Below, piece by piece: positions 1 through 8,058 of a stretch of DNA of 64,000 nt (position 1 is its first letter; the number at the start of each line of letters is the position of its first letter). Source of the stretch: CAWCHZ01 sp963795555 (GTDB lineage Bacteria; Actinomycetota; Thermoleophilia; Solirubrobacterales; Solirubrobacteraceae); contig CAWCHZ010000002.1 in NCBI GenBank assembly GCA_963795555.1, positions 1,302,001-1,366,000 of the forward strand, read 5' to 3'. Both the position numbers and the translations under genes were made by a program. The notes beneath the pieces are model-generated. The model had not been told where the DNA came from and searched no databases. It saw only the letters and a list, made by a program, of their open reading frames with translations.

Positions 1-6
1 GGTCAT
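1..6 (-). CDS. Start of a gene leaving the window
   Basis: On the minus strand an ATG at 6-4 follows a purine-rich stretch (AAAGGAG about 12 bases upstream, AAGGACC next to it) that could be a ribosome binding site. Only two codons are inside the window, so no function can be given. It would lie 43 bases downstream of the SDR gene on the same strand and may share its operon. Confidence 0.3.
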
Positions 7-49
7 GGTCCTTGATGCTCCTTTGCTCTCGCTCCCGAGCCAGGCAGGA

Positions 50-862
50 TCAGCTGGCGAGTGGGGATGATTCCTTGATGAGGAGGGGAATGGCGGGCTC
101 GGCCCGCTCGGGCCCCATGGCGGTGTAGCCGCCGTCGACTGCAATGTCCGTGCCGGTGATGAAAGAGGCGGCATCGGAGCAGAGAAATACGACCGCCTGC
201 GCCACCTCCTCCGGGTCGCCGACCCGGCGCAGCAGGTGAAAGTCGCTGGCGACGCTATCGGTGTGCGCTCGATCGCCGCCCGACAGCTCATCCATCACGC
301 GTGACCACGTCCAGCCGGGCGACACGGAGTTGACGCGGATCCCATCGGACGCGAGATCCATCGCCTCGCTGCGCGTCAAACCGACGATCGCGGCCTTGGT
401 GGCCGGGTACAGCCAGCGCCCGGTCTGGGCGATCTTGGCGCTGATGCTGCCGAAGTTGACCACCGCGCCGCCCCCGGCACGCTGCATCTGCGGCCGCACG
501 GCCTTGAGCATCATCACGCCGCCGACGACGTTCACGTCGTAGCTGGTCAGCCAGTCCTCGCGGGTCGAGTCGAAACCCTCGTCGACGTAGGAGCAGGCGA
601 GGTTGACGAGGATGTCAACCGAGCCAAACGCGTCCGCCGCCGCCTCGACGCAGGCATTGCACTCGTCGTCGTCGCGGACATCGGTCTTGACGAAGCGCGC
701 TACCTCACTGCCAAGCTCGTCGGCGACGCGCTGGCCTCCATCGGTGTCGATGTCGGCGACCACCACCCGAGCCCCGGCCTGCGCCAGCGCACGCACCACG
801 GCCGCGCCGATGATCGTGGCGCCGCCGGTGACGATCGCCGTCTTGCCGCGCAGCAGCTGCAT
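50..862 (-). CDS. SDR-family NAD(P)-dependent oxidoreductase
   Basis: Classical short-chain dehydrogenase, 270 aa, predicted cytosolic. The nucleotide-binding motif TGGATIIG is at about residues 12-19, an Asp that usually contacts adenine is near 62, catalytic Ser is about 139, and Tyr152 and Lys156 form YPATK. The usual NNAG motif reads NLAC (about 88), which is atypical. The C-terminal half has the usual PGW and ITGTDIAVDGG segments. I chose the ATG at 862 because GAGGAG sits 6 bases upstream and the Rossmann fold starts 8 residues later; upstream in-frame sequence looks non-coding. It is divergent from the hydrolase gene. The substrate cannot be told from sequence. Confidence 0.88.
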   Translation of the reverse strand: MQLLRGKTAIVTGGATIIGAAVVRALAQAGARVVVADIDTDGGQRVADELGSEVARFVKTDVRDDDECNACVEAAADAFGSVDILVNLACSYVDEGFDSTREDWLTSYDVNVVGGVMMLKAVRPQMQRAGGGAVVNFGSISAKIAQTGRWLYPATKAAIVGLTRSEAMDLASDGIRVNSVSPGWTWSRVMDELSGGDRAHTDSVASDFHLLRRVGDPEEVAQAVVFLCSDAASFITGTDIAVDGGYTAMGPERAEPAIPLLIKESSPLAS

Positions 863-941
863 GTCGGGCTCCTCGCTCAGACCGTCGAGCGTATGCGGCC
901 CAAAAATTGACGCCAAGCCCTCGAACGCCAGTGTTGGGCCT

Positions 942-961
942 ACTCCCACGAACGAGGGAGT
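942..961. promoter_or_regulatory. Inverted repeat ACTCCC-N8-GGGAGT
   Basis: A perfect 6-bp inverted repeat lies between the divergent SDR and hydrolase genes and touches the -35 element of the proposed hydrolase promoter. Its position suits a repressor operator. No regulator is identified. Confidence 0.35.
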
Positions 962-989
962 TGACCCAGGCCCCACGCGTGCCGTAATC
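961..989 (+). promoter_or_regulatory. Putative promoter of the hydrolase operon
   Basis: TTGACC at 961-966 is followed, after a 17-base spacer, by GTAATC at 984-989. The hydrolase GTG start lies only 8 bases beyond, and there is no ribosome binding site, so transcription may begin at or near the start codon (leaderless). Confidence 0.4.
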
Positions 990-997
990 GTGCCCTC

Positions 998-1876
998 GTG
1001 GCACGGTTTGAAACAGTGAACGATAGTCGCTCAATCGTCCACTATGGGCCACAACCGGCACAGCACGGCGAGCTCTGGCGTCCAACCGCGCCGATGACGG
1101 CCGCGGAGACCGGTGTGGTTCGAGCTGAGGGCGGTGTGGCCCCAGCAGAGACCGGCGAAGTGATACCGGAGAGCGCCGTGGCCATCCTGCTGCACGGCGG
1201 CTTCTGGCGCGCGCATCATGGTGCCGACCTGATGCATCCGCTCTGCCGCAGCATGACCGCGCGCGGCTGGACCGTGTGGAACCTCGAGTACCGCCGGATG
1301 ATCGAGGGCCAGCCAGCCCGCTGGCCCGAGCTCTTCCTCGACGTGGCCGCCGGGATCGACGCGTTGCCTGACGCGCTCGGGCGGACGCCCGTCGGTCCGG
1401 TCGTCGCGATCGGGCACTCCGCCGGCGGGCAGCTCGCGCTCTGGGCAGCCGCGCGCGCCGGGCTGCCGCCCGAGGCGCCCGGCGCACTCCCCCGGGTGGG
1501 TCCGCTGGCGGTCGTTGGACAGGGCGCGGTCGCCGACATGCGAATGGCCCTGGCACGTGGGCTCGGACGTGACGCCGTGCGTCAGGTCCTCGGCGATCCC
1601 CCCGACGCTGAGCTCGAGCGCAGGCTGACGCTGGTCTCGCCTGCCGAGCGGCTGCCGCTCGGCGTCCCGGCCCTGCTGGTGCACGGAGCGCTCGACGAGG
1701 ACGTGCCGGTCGCCGTCGCCCGCGCCTTCGCCGAGCGCGCCCGTGCCGCCGGGGACCGGCTGCAGCTGACCGTGCTCGAGCGGACCGGCCACTTCGAGCA
1801 CCTCGATCCCACGCACGAGGCCTGGCAGACGGTGCTCGACTGGCTCGCGCCACTCGCGCCACCCGGCGCCGCGTGA
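998..1876 (+). CDS. Alpha/beta hydrolase, arylformamidase/BD-FAE-like
   Basis: A 292-aa alpha/beta-hydrolase with an oxyanion-hole HGGFW (66-70), nucleophile Ser141 in GHSAGG, a likely acid Asp at 233-235 and His265 in GHFEHLD. HGGFW plus GHSAGG is typical of the kynurenine-formamidase/esterase branch. Residues 33-57 are an Ala-Glu-Thr-Gly-rich stretch with internal repetition that looks like an insertion. GTG start, no clear ribosome binding site, consistent with a leaderless mRNA. It heads a likely operon with a cyclodeaminase-like and a dehydratase-like gene, so a role in degrading an amino-acid derivative is plausible but inferred. Confidence 0.82.
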   Translation: MARFETVNDSRSIVHYGPQPAQHGELWRPTAPMTAAETGVVRAEGGVAPAETGEVIPESAVAILLHGGFWRAHHGADLMHPLCRSMTARGWTVWNLEYRRMIEGQPARWPELFLDVAAGIDALPDALGRTPVGPVVAIGHSAGGQLALWAAARAGLPPEAPGALPRVGPLAVVGQGAVADMRMALARGLGRDAVRQVLGDPPDAELERRLTLVSPAERLPLGVPALLVHGALDEDVPVAVARAFAERARAAGDRLQLTVLERTGHFEHLDPTHEAWQTVLDWLAPLAPPGAA

Positions 1877-1960
1877 TCAACTGCTCGCGCCACTTGCGCC
1901 GCCCGGCGCCGCGTGATCAACTGCTCGCGCCACTTGCGCCGCCCGCCGCCGCGTGATCAA
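1841..1960 (+). repeat. Three 40-bp tandem repeats across a stop codon
   Basis: Units 1841-1880, 1881-1920 and 1921-1960 are nearly identical; units 2 and 3 differ at one base. The first contains the last codons and TGA of the hydrolase, so the end of the gene has been copied twice downstream. Each copy keeps the GTGATCAA that holds the overlapping stop and start. Confidence 0.93.
1873..1956 (+). other. Relay mini-ORF 1 between hydrolase and cyclodeaminase
   Basis: GTG at 1873 overlaps the hydrolase TGA as GTGA. The 27-codon frame runs through the 40-bp repeats and ends at TGA 1954-1956, which overlaps the next GTG (1953). The encoded peptide is Arg/Pro/Ala-rich with no recognisable domain. 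It is probably a translation bridge, if it is translated. Confidence 0.5.
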
Positions 1961-2021
1961 CTACCGCGCGTGTGGACCCTGGGCAGGGGTGGAGCCGCAC
2001 CGTCGCAGTCCGCTGCGCTGA
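1953..2021 (+). other. Relay mini-ORF 2 between hydrolase and cyclodeaminase
   Basis: GTG at 1953 overlaps the stop of mini-ORF 1. The 22-codon frame ends with TGA at 2019-2021, whose last base is the A of the cyclodeaminase ATG (TGATG). The two mini-ORFs therefore tile the whole 144-base gap exactly. Confidence 0.5.
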
Positions 2022-3016
2022 TGAGCACGCTCGTGCTCAGCCACGCCGAGGTCGAGACGCTGCTGCCGATGGGCGAGTGCATCGAGGTGATGGCCGCGGT
2101 GCTGGCCGAGCGCGCGCGCGGTGGCGTCTACCAGCCGCTGCGTACGGTGGTCGAGCCACCGGAGGTCGCCGGCGTGATGGCGCTCATGCCGGCCTATCGG
2201 TACGGCGCGCAGCCCCAGCTTGGCCTCAAGGTGGTGTGCGTCTTCCCCGCCAACCCAACGCTCGGGCTGGATTCGCATCAGGGGACGGTGACGCTCTTCG
2301 ACGGCCACACCGGACAGCCACAGGCGATCATGAGCGCCGGCGCGCTGACGGCGATCCGCACGGCGGCCGTCTCGGCGCTGGCGACACGCCTGCTGGCCCG
2401 CGCCGACGCGCACGCGCTGGCGATCATCGGCGCCGGCACGCAGGCCCGCACCCATATCGAGGCGTTGATGCTCGTGCGCGACTTCACGCGCATCCAGGTC
2501 TATGCGCCGACGCGTGCGCACTCCCACCGACTCATCGCCGACCAGCAACGGATGCGTGGCGACGAGGTCGAGCTCGTGGCCACCGACACCCCGGAGGCCG
2601 CGCTGCGCGGCGCCGACGTCGTCGTGACCGCAACCAACTCGCGTCTGCCGGTGCTGCGCCGGGAGTGGCTCGCCGATGGCGCGCACATCAACGCGATCGG
2701 CGCAAGTCAGCCGATTGCGCGCGAGCTCGACAGCGCGACGGTGGCGGACGCTGCGCTGTTCGTCGACAGCCGGGAGTCGACGATCAACGAGGCCGGTGAA
2801 TATCAGCAGGCGCTGCGCGAGGGAGCGATCGCGGGGCCTGAGCACATCCGCGCCGAGCTCGGCGAGCTTGTGTTGGGAGCCCATCCAGGACGCGGCGACG
2901 AGCGTGAACTGACGCTATTTCGCTCGCTTGGCTTGGCCGCTGAGGATCTCGCGGCCGCCGTGCACGTACTCGTCGCCGCCCGCCGCGCCGGCGCTGGCAT
3001 CGCCGTCGAGCTGTGA
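2021..3016 (+). CDS. Ornithine cyclodeaminase/mu-crystallin family enzyme
   Basis: 331-aa member of the ornithine cyclodeaminase/mu-crystallin/ketimine-reductase family, an NAD(P)-dependent cytosolic enzyme acting on amino acids or cyclic ketimines. Visible features: Lys70 in QLGLKVV, SAGALTAIRTAA with Arg113, the Rossmann motif IIGAGTQA (about 135-142), and GADVVVTATNS, all in family order and at family length. The ATG at 2021 starts MSTLVLSHAEV, as in homologues, and overlaps the preceding mini-ORF stop. It is followed by a threonine-dehydratase-like gene, which suggests breakdown of a hydroxy- or diamino acid. Alanine dehydrogenase or ketimine reductase activity is equally possible. Confidence 0.88.
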   Translation: MSTLVLSHAEVETLLPMGECIEVMAAVLAERARGGVYQPLRTVVEPPEVAGVMALMPAYRYGAQPQLGLKVVCVFPANPTLGLDSHQGTVTLFDGHTGQPQAIMSAGALTAIRTAAVSALATRLLARADAHALAIIGAGTQARTHIEALMLVRDFTRIQVYAPTRAHSHRLIADQQRMRGDEVELVATDTPEAALRGADVVVTATNSRLPVLRREWLADGAHINAIGASQPIARELDSATVADAALFVDSRESTINEAGEYQQALREGAIAGPEHIRAELGELVLGAHPGRGDERELTLFRSLGLAAEDLAAAVHVLVAARRAGAGIAVEL

Positions 3017-3045
3017 TCGTGATCGGGGCGATCCTCGAGCCGTGA
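3013..3045 (+). other. Relay mini-ORF, cyclodeaminase to dehydratase
   Basis: GTG at 3013 overlaps the cyclodeaminase stop (GTGA). It encodes MIVIGAILEP and stops at 3043-3045, overlapping the GTG at 3042 that opens the dehydratase frame. An 18-bp imperfect duplication (GCGATCCTCGAGCCGTGA, then GCGATCCTCTAGCCATGA) covers the junction. Confidence 0.5.
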
Positions 3046-4031
3046 GCGATCCTCTAGCCATGAGCGATCAGCGCACTGTGATCCCAATCGAGGCGATCGA
3101 GCGGGCGCGAGCGCGCATCGCCGACTCCGCCAACGAGACTCCACTGGTTCGGCTTGCGCTCGACGGCGACGGACCAGCGGACACCGAGCTGTGGTTGAAG
3201 CTGGAGGGTCTGCAGCCGACCGGCTCGTTCAAGCTGCGCGGGGCTGCCAACGTGGTGCGCACCGCCGATCCGGTCGCCGTGCGCCGCGGGCTGGTCACCT
3301 TGAGCGCCGGCAACCTGGCGCAGGGAGTGGCCTGGATGGCACGTCAGCTCGGTGTGCCCGCGACGATCATCGTGCCGGATCACGCGCCGGCGACCAAGCT
3401 GGCCGCGATCGAGCGACTCGGTGCCAGGGTCGTGCCGATCCCGTTCGCACGCTGGTGGCAGGCGGTCGAGGAGGGCGGCATGGCGGGCTTCGAGGGCCTG
3501 TTCATCCATCCCGCCGACGACGAGCTGATCGCCGGCAGCGCCACGTTGGCGCTGGAGATCCTCGAGCAGCTGCCGGAGCCCGACGCGGTCCTGATTCCCT
3601 ACGGCAGCGGCGGCCTGACGCTCGGCGTGGCCAGCGTCCTGCGCGCGCACTCGCCCCGCACGCGCGTCTATGCGGTCGAGTCGGCTCACGCCGCTCCGCT
3701 TTGCGCCGCGCTACAGGCCGGCGAGCCCACGACGATCGATTACCGGCCGGCGTTCGTGGACAGCGTCGGCGGCCGCACGGTGCTGCCCGCGATCTGGCAG
3801 CGAGTCGCACCGCTGATCGACGGCGCGTTCGCCGCGCCGCTGGAGCAGACGGCGATGGCCGTCCGACTGCTGGCGGAGCGCGCGCACGTCATCGCCGAGG
3901 GCGCGGGTGCGCTGGCTACGGCCGTCGCGCTCGCCGGGCAGGCCGGCAACGGCAGGCTGGTGTGCATCGTCAGCGGCGCCAACATCGACCTACCGCGACT
4001 CTGCGCCATCTTCGCGGGGCAGATCCCCTGA
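3042..4031 (+). CDS. Threonine/serine dehydratase-like PLP enzyme
   Basis: Fold-type II PLP enzyme of the threonine dehydratase/serine racemase family, 329 aa from GTG 3042 (323 from ATG 3060). The PLP lysine is in GSFKLRGA (Lys58 counted from the ATG), the phosphate-binding loop is GSGGL (about 182-186), and SGANID closes the core. There is no C-terminal ACT domain, so it resembles catabolic rather than isoleucine-feedback enzymes. Both starts are in frame because the start region has been duplicated as MSDPLA/MSDQ; I prefer 3042 because it overlaps the preceding mini-ORF stop. Likely substrate: a beta-hydroxy amino acid, possibly handed on by the neighbouring enzymes. Confidence 0.85.
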   Translation: MSDPLAMSDQRTVIPIEAIERARARIADSANETPLVRLALDGDGPADTELWLKLEGLQPTGSFKLRGAANVVRTADPVAVRRGLVTLSAGNLAQGVAWMARQLGVPATIIVPDHAPATKLAAIERLGARVVPIPFARWWQAVEEGGMAGFEGLFIHPADDELIAGSATLALEILEQLPEPDAVLIPYGSGGLTLGVASVLRAHSPRTRVYAVESAHAAPLCAALQAGEPTTIDYRPAFVDSVGGRTVLPAIWQRVAPLIDGAFAAPLEQTAMAVRLLAERAHVIAEGAGALATAVALAGQAGNGRLVCIVSGANIDLPRLCAIFAGQIP

Positions 4032-4091
4032 CCACCGGCGACACGCCGCTCCTACGCTACGGTTAGGCAGCCAGCCACGCTACTGCTATGC

Positions 4092-4119
4092 CTGCCGCGG
4101 CATCGCGCGGCCGCGGCAG
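4092..4119. terminator. Hairpin between convergent genes
   Basis: CTGCCGCGG and CCGCGGCAG form a perfect 9-bp stem with a 10-base loop, in the gap between the convergent dehydratase and GntR genes. There is no T-run, which is usual for GC-rich actinobacterial terminators. It could serve both strands. Confidence 0.5.
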
Positions 4120-4123
4120 TCGG

Positions 4124-4921
4124 CTAGCTTGCGCGCTGCCGGCGCCCGCTGGCGGCCAGCGAGCGACTCCGCGGCGCGGCGCCGTCGCTCGAGGGCTCCG
4201 CCGGAGCGCCGGGCGCCGGCAGCCCTTCGGGCGAGAACAGCGGCTCACCGCCCATCGCGCTGGCGACAAGGTTGGCGGTCACCGTCAGGTGCTCGTAGAG
4301 CGCCTGCGCCGCCCGCTCAGGATCATGCTCGACACAGGCCTGCAGGATCGCCTCATGCTCGCCGCGTCGGGTGGCCAGCTTGCGCTTGACCGGCGCGGCC
4401 AGTCGGTAGCGCTGACTCGACTCCCACAGCGGCCGGATCAGGCGGACCAGCCAGTTCGAGCCGGCCGCCTCATAGAGCGCGAAGTGAAACGCGGTGTGGG
4501 CCCCCCATGTCTCGACGGAGTTGTCGTCGGGAAGCCGGTTCAGCGCCGCCAGCCGCTCGCTCGCGACGGCGGCGCTGCGATCATCGAAGCGCTCGGCGGC
4601 GCGGCGCACGGCGAGCGGCTCGAGCGCCAGTCGGGCCTCATAGACCTCGCGCAGGTCGCCAATCGAGAGCTCGGTGACGCGAGCGCCGCGGTGCGGGATG
4701 TTTTCGACCAGCCCGGCGGCGTCGAGCCGGCGCACGGCCTCGCGAATCGGCATCGCGCTCATGTCGAGGACCTCGGCGAGATCCTCGATCGGCAGGCGCT
4801 CGCCCGGCTGCAGGCCGCCGGTCAGGATCGCCTGATGCAGAGCTCCGAACGCCTTCTCGGCCAAGGTCCGGTGCGCGCCCGTGGGCGCGTACTCACCGAG
4901 CTTCTCGAGGGTAACCGCCAT
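4124..4921 (-). CDS. GntR-family regulator, FCD/FadR subfamily
   Basis: 265-aa repressor-type protein. An N-terminal winged helix (about 18-90, with AFGALHQAILTGGLQPGERL and MSAMPIREAVRRLDAAGL) is followed by an all-helical FCD ligand domain (about 95-220). The last 35 residues are low-complexity Pro/Ala/Ser. FCD regulators usually bind organic acids or amino acids. It is divergent from the Liv importer 343 bases away and probably controls it. The ATG at 4921 has AGGAG only 2 bases upstream, a tight spacing, but the HTH begins at the right distance. Confidence 0.9.
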   Translation of the reverse strand: MAVTLEKLGEYAPTGAHRTLAEKAFGALHQAILTGGLQPGERLPIEDLAEVLDMSAMPIREAVRRLDAAGLVENIPHRGARVTELSIGDLREVYEARLALEPLAVRRAAERFDDRSAAVASERLAALNRLPDDNSVETWGAHTAFHFALYEAAGSNWLVRLIRPLWESSQRYRLAAPVKRKLATRRGEHEAILQACVEHDPERAAQALYEHLTVTANLVASAMGGEPLFSPEGLPAPGAPAEPSSDGAAPRSRSLAASGRRQRAS

Positions 4922-4963
4922 CGCTCCTGCTACCTAAGCCGCATCGCAGATCATATGTCAAGT

Positions 4964-5011
4964 AGCGCTCTGCACTCGTGGCGCTCCGCATTAGCAGCGC
5001 TCTGCACTCGC
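4964..5011. repeat. Three 16-bp imperfect tandem repeats
   Basis: Units at 4964, 4980 and 4996; the first and third share AGCGCTCTGCACTCG exactly, the middle one is diverged. They lie in the 343-base divergent gap between the GntR and liv genes, just upstream of the GntR start, and could be regulator-binding sites or a plain duplication. The rest of this gap holds the proposed liv promoter and nothing else I can recognise. Confidence 0.6.
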
Positions 5012-5176
5012 GACCGCCGCCGAGGCCCGTCCGCGGCCGCGCGGCTCTCGTTCCATCGCCGCGGCCGGACATGGTGGCAGGTCGCCGCCGCGCAGGCGGC
5101 CTTGCGCATTGCCGGGCAGCGGGGAACCGGCGAAGCCTGCGCAAAAAGGCCCAAAATCGGGCGTTGCTCTAGACAT

Positions 5177-5206
5177 TTGACATTTGATGCGCAGGAGGTC
5201 TACAGT
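5177..5206 (+). promoter_or_regulatory. Putative liv operon promoter
   Basis: TTGACA at 5177-5182 and TACAGT at 5201-5206 are separated by 18 bases, about 60 bases before the livK start. A direct repeat (ACATTTG, ACATTTG) overlaps the -35 and could belong to an operator. Confidence 0.5.
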
Positions 5207-5264
5207 CGGAGCTCGTGGAGATGCCGCGCGGCGGCGTCGTGGGCTGCAACCGGGGAGGACGCAG

Positions 5265-6488
5265 ATGAGAACCACCAGCGGGCGTGCCGTGCTCGGGCTC
5301 GCGCTCGCCGCCGCGACGCTGATCGCGGTCGGCTGCGGCTCGAGCTCGTCGAGCAGCAGCGGCTCCAGCAGCGGCTCGTCGAGCAAGCCGATCGTGATCG
5401 GCGCGGTCATCGATCAGACCAACCTGATGAAGTCCTTCGACGGCCCCGCGCTGGCCGCCGCGCAGATCGAGGCCGCCAAGATCAACGCCGCCGGTGGCGT
5501 CGATGGACGCAAGATCGAGTTCAAGGTCGAGAACGACCAGCTCAAGCCGGCCCAGACGCGCGCCGACGCGCTCGACCTCGTCAGCAAGGGCGCCAGCATC
5601 CTCTGGGTGACGTGTGACGTGGACTTCTCCACGCCATCGATCCAGGTCGGCCTCAACGCCAAGCTGCTGACCGTCTCGCCCTGCATTGGCACCGACCAGA
5701 TGGGCCCCAAGCGCTTCGGCAGCGCGGGCAAGCTCGCGTTCACCTTCGGCAACGTCGCGCAGGACGAGGGCTCGGCCGTGGCCCAGCTGGCGATCCAGCA
5801 CGGCTGGAAGACCGCCGACGTCGTGACCGACAAGCAGATCGTCTACAGCCAGAACGTCTGCCAGGCCTTCACCAAGAAGTTCACCGAGCTCGGCGGCACC
5901 GTCAGGGCGCAGGAGTCATGGACGCAAGGGGACGGTACGATCGGCAACGTCGTCAGCCGCGTCAACGGGGAGAAGGCGGCGACGATCGCGCTCTGCACCA
6001 CCACCAGCCCGGATCTGCCGACGTTCGTGTCGGGCATCCGCGGAGTGGGCAACAACACCCCGATCATCGGAGCCTGGGAGCTCGACGGCGCCTACTGGCT
6101 GCCGAAGAGCCCAACCGTCTCCAACAACATCTGGCTGACGACCTACGCCTCCGTGTACGGCGATGACCCCAGCGCCCCGGTGCGGGGCCTGATCGGACAG
6201 CTCACGAGCCAGGGCCAGCCGCCGGCGACCGGTGGCTTCGTGACCGGCGCATCGGCGATCGACGCGATCGCTGCGGCGGTCCGCCAGGCGCATGGCTCGA
6301 CCGACGGCGCTACGCTCGCCGGGATCATGGAGCACTTCAGCGGGCTCGACACGATCTCGGGCAAGATCAGCTTCTCGCCGAGCCTGCACTCCGTGTTCGG
6401 CCGCCAGTACCGGATCATCCACATCGTCAACGGCAAGCCAAGGTTCGCGCAGCTGCTCAAGGCCCCTGGGCTGGCCAACATCGGCTGA
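5265..6488 (+). CDS. livK: Branched-chain amino acid-type ABC substrate-binding lipoprotein
   Basis: 407-aa periplasmic-binding-protein type I (LivK/Peripla_BP_6). The signal peptide ends in a lipobox AVGC, with lipidated Cys24, followed by a Ser/Gly-rich tether. The mature part begins KPIVIGAVIDQTN and shows the two-lobe pattern expected up to the C-terminus. It should sit on the outer face of the membrane and deliver substrate to LivHM. ATG at 5265 is chosen over upstream starts because GGGGAGG lies 6 bases before it and the signal peptide begins there. Homologues bind leucine-type amino acids, amides, urea or aromatic acids; the FCD regulator next door leaves the ligand open. Confidence 0.9.
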   Translation: MRTTSGRAVLGLALAAATLIAVGCGSSSSSSSGSSSGSSSKPIVIGAVIDQTNLMKSFDGPALAAAQIEAAKINAAGGVDGRKIEFKVENDQLKPAQTRADALDLVSKGASILWVTCDVDFSTPSIQVGLNAKLLTVSPCIGTDQMGPKRFGSAGKLAFTFGNVAQDEGSAVAQLAIQHGWKTADVVTDKQIVYSQNVCQAFTKKFTELGGTVRAQESWTQGDGTIGNVVSRVNGEKAATIALCTTTSPDLPTFVSGIRGVGNNTPIIGAWELDGAYWLPKSPTVSNNIWLTTYASVYGDDPSAPVRGLIGQLTSQGQPPATGGFVTGASAIDAIAAAVRQAHGSTDGATLAGIMEHFSGLDTISGKISFSPSLHSVFGRQYRIIHIVNGKPRFAQLLKAPGLANIG

Positions 6489-6498
6489 TAGGAGCGCC

Positions 6499-7302
6499 TT
6501 GGCGGCGGCGCCAGCGGCGTACGGGCAAGGGCACGGAAGCCCGCTGCCGGCGTCAGAGCAGTCGCTGCGCGCAACCGACATCCGTCGCTCCTACGCCGGC
6601 GTGCACGCCCTGCAGGGCGTCACGCTGGAGCTGCGACGCGGCGAGGTGCTGGGGCTGATCGGCCCCAACGGCGCCGGCAAGACGACCCTGGTGAACATCA
6701 TCAGCGGCCATGACCGGCCGACGTCGGGCAGCGTGACGATCGGCGAGCAGGAGATCACCGGCTGGCCTCCCGCACGGCGCGCGCGCGGCGGGCTGGCGCG
6801 CACGTTCCAGCACAGTCACGCCTTCCGCGGCCTGACCGTGCGCGAGAACGTCGAGGTTGCGGCGTTGGGAGTCGGCGCGCGCCGCGGCGAGGCGCGCCAG
6901 CGCGCCGCGACGCTGCTGGCGCTGGTCGGCTTGGAGGCGCGCGCCGAGACCGTCGCAGCGAGCCTGTCCCATGGCGATGAGCGCAAGCTGGGCGTGGCGC
7001 GAGCGCTGGCGACCCATCCCGCGTTCGTGCTGATGGACGAGCCGGCGGCGGGGCTGCCCGACGCCGAGGTACCGGCGTTCGCGGCGGCGGTTCGGATGGT
7101 GCGCGACGAGTACGGCGCGGGCGTGCTGGTGATCGACCACAACATGACGCTGGTGATGGACGTCTGCGACCATCTGCACGTGCTCGATCAGGGGCGCACG
7201 CTGGCGCAGGGAACGCCGGCCGAGATCCGCTCGAACATCGATGTGGTGAGCGCCTATCTCGGCGGCGGCGGTGTGACGGTGGGGACGGGCCATGAGGGAT
7301 GA
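6499..7302 (+). CDS. livG: Liv-type ABC transporter ATP-binding protein (LivG-like)
   Basis: 267-aa ATPase. Walker A GPNGAGKT (55-62), a Q-loop in RTFQHSHAF, an ABC signature that reads LSHGDERKL instead of the common LSYGQQR, Walker B FVLMDEP, and the switch His in IDHNM. The LivG hallmark PARRARGGLARTFQ is present. The TTG start at 6499 is inferred: AGGAG lies 4 bases upstream and coding begins soon after the livK stop. It energises the LivHM channel together with LivF. Confidence 0.9.
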   Translation: MAAAPAAYGQGHGSPLPASEQSLRATDIRRSYAGVHALQGVTLELRRGEVLGLIGPNGAGKTTLVNIISGHDRPTSGSVTIGEQEITGWPPARRARGGLARTFQHSHAFRGLTVRENVEVAALGVGARRGEARQRAATLLALVGLEARAETVAASLSHGDERKLGVARALATHPAFVLMDEPAAGLPDAEVPAFAAAVRMVRDEYGAGVLVIDHNMTLVMDVCDHLHVLDQGRTLAQGTPAEIRSNIDVVSAYLGGGGVTVGTGHEG

Positions 7303-7336
7303 GGTGACGAGCAGTGAGGGATGGGGTGACGGGCAG
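7293..7336 (+). repeat. 22-bp tandem duplication at the livG-livF junction
   Basis: Two 22-bp units (7293-7314 and 7315-7336) start with TGAGGGATG and are followed by a third partial copy at the livF start. Each carries a GTGAGGGAT start-like sequence. The duplication created the 33-base gap between the two ATPase genes. Confidence 0.85.
7299..7307 (+). other. Relay mini-ORF (2 codons) after livG
   Basis: ATG at 7299 overlaps the livG stop (ATGA) and reads Met-Arg-stop; its TGA (7305-7307) overlaps the next GTG at 7304. This is the first link of the livG-livF chain. Confidence 0.35.
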
Positions 7337-7339
7337 TGA
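7304..7339 (+). other. Relay mini-ORF (11 codons) before livF
   Basis: GTG 7304 opens MTSSEGWGDGQ. Its TGA (7337-7339) overlaps the livF GTG as GTGA. It spans both 22-bp repeat units. Confidence 0.45.
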
Positions 7340-8058
7340 GGGATGAGGCGCTCTCCGTCCGCGACCTGCACGTCGCCTACGGTCCAGTGCAGGCGGTGCG
7401 CGGCGTCAGCTTCGAAGTCGGCGTCAGCGAGATCGTCGGCCTGGTCGGGCCCAACGGAGCCGGCAAGACCTCGACCTTGCTGGCGATCATGGGCGCGGTG
7501 CCGATCCGTCGCGGCGAGGTCCGCCTCGGTGGCGTCGCGCTGGGGCGTAGCAACCCCGAGGACATCGTGCGCCGGGGCATCGCGCTCGTCCCCGAGGGCC
7601 GTCACATCTTCCCCGCGCTGACGGTCGCGGAGAACCTGCGCCTAGGCCTGCTCGGCCGGCGCGAGCACCGAGGCCTGGACGAGGACCTGCGACGCGTGCG
7701 GGAGCTCTTTCCGGTCGTGCACGACTTCGCAGACCGTCACGCGGGCCTGTTGTCGGGCGGCCAGCAGCAGCAGCTGGCAATCGCCCGCGCGCTGATTGCC
7801 CGACCCGACGTGCTGGCGCTCGACGAGCCCTCGCTGGGGCTCGCGCCGAGCATCGTCGAGGCGGTCTGGGAGGCGCTTGCGCAGATCCGCGGACAGGGCG
7901 TCTCGATCCTGCTGGTCGAGCAGCGTGCCGGCATCACCGTCGGCTTCGCCGATCGCACCTACGTGATGAGCAACGGCGAGATCCGCCTCACGCTGACGCC
8001 CGCGGATGTGCGCCAGACCGAGCGCATGGTCGCGGCCTACTTCGGCTCGTCAGCGTGA
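7336..8058 (+). CDS. livF: Liv-type ABC transporter ATP-binding protein (LivF-like)
   Basis: 240-aa second ATPase of the Liv importer: Walker A GPNGAGKTS, LivF-type VPEGRHIFPALTVAENL, signature LLSGGQQQQLAIARAL, Walker B LALDEPSLGLAP and LLVEQ at the switch. The GTG start at 7336 keeps the usual short LivF N-terminus and overlaps the mini-ORF stop. No good ribosome binding site precedes it, so translation probably depends on coupling from livG. Confidence 0.9.
   Translation: MRDEALSVRDLHVAYGPVQAVRGVSFEVGVSEIVGLVGPNGAGKTSTLLAIMGAVPIRRGEVRLGGVALGRSNPEDIVRRGIALVPEGRHIFPALTVAENLRLGLLGRREHRGLDEDLRRVRELFPVVHDFADRHAGLLSGGQQQQLAIARALIARPDVLALDEPSLGLAPSIVEAVWEALAQIRGQGVSILLVEQRAGITVGFADRTYVMSNGEIRLTLTPADVRQTERMVAAYFGSSA

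Noticed and set aside
1841..1960. CRISPR array
   Set aside because: The repeats are contiguous with no spacers and contain a gene end; no cas genes are nearby.
4088..5617. Plus-strand frame over the GntR gene and the liv promoter
   Set aside because: No domain, crosses a regulatory gap, and overlaps two well-supported genes.
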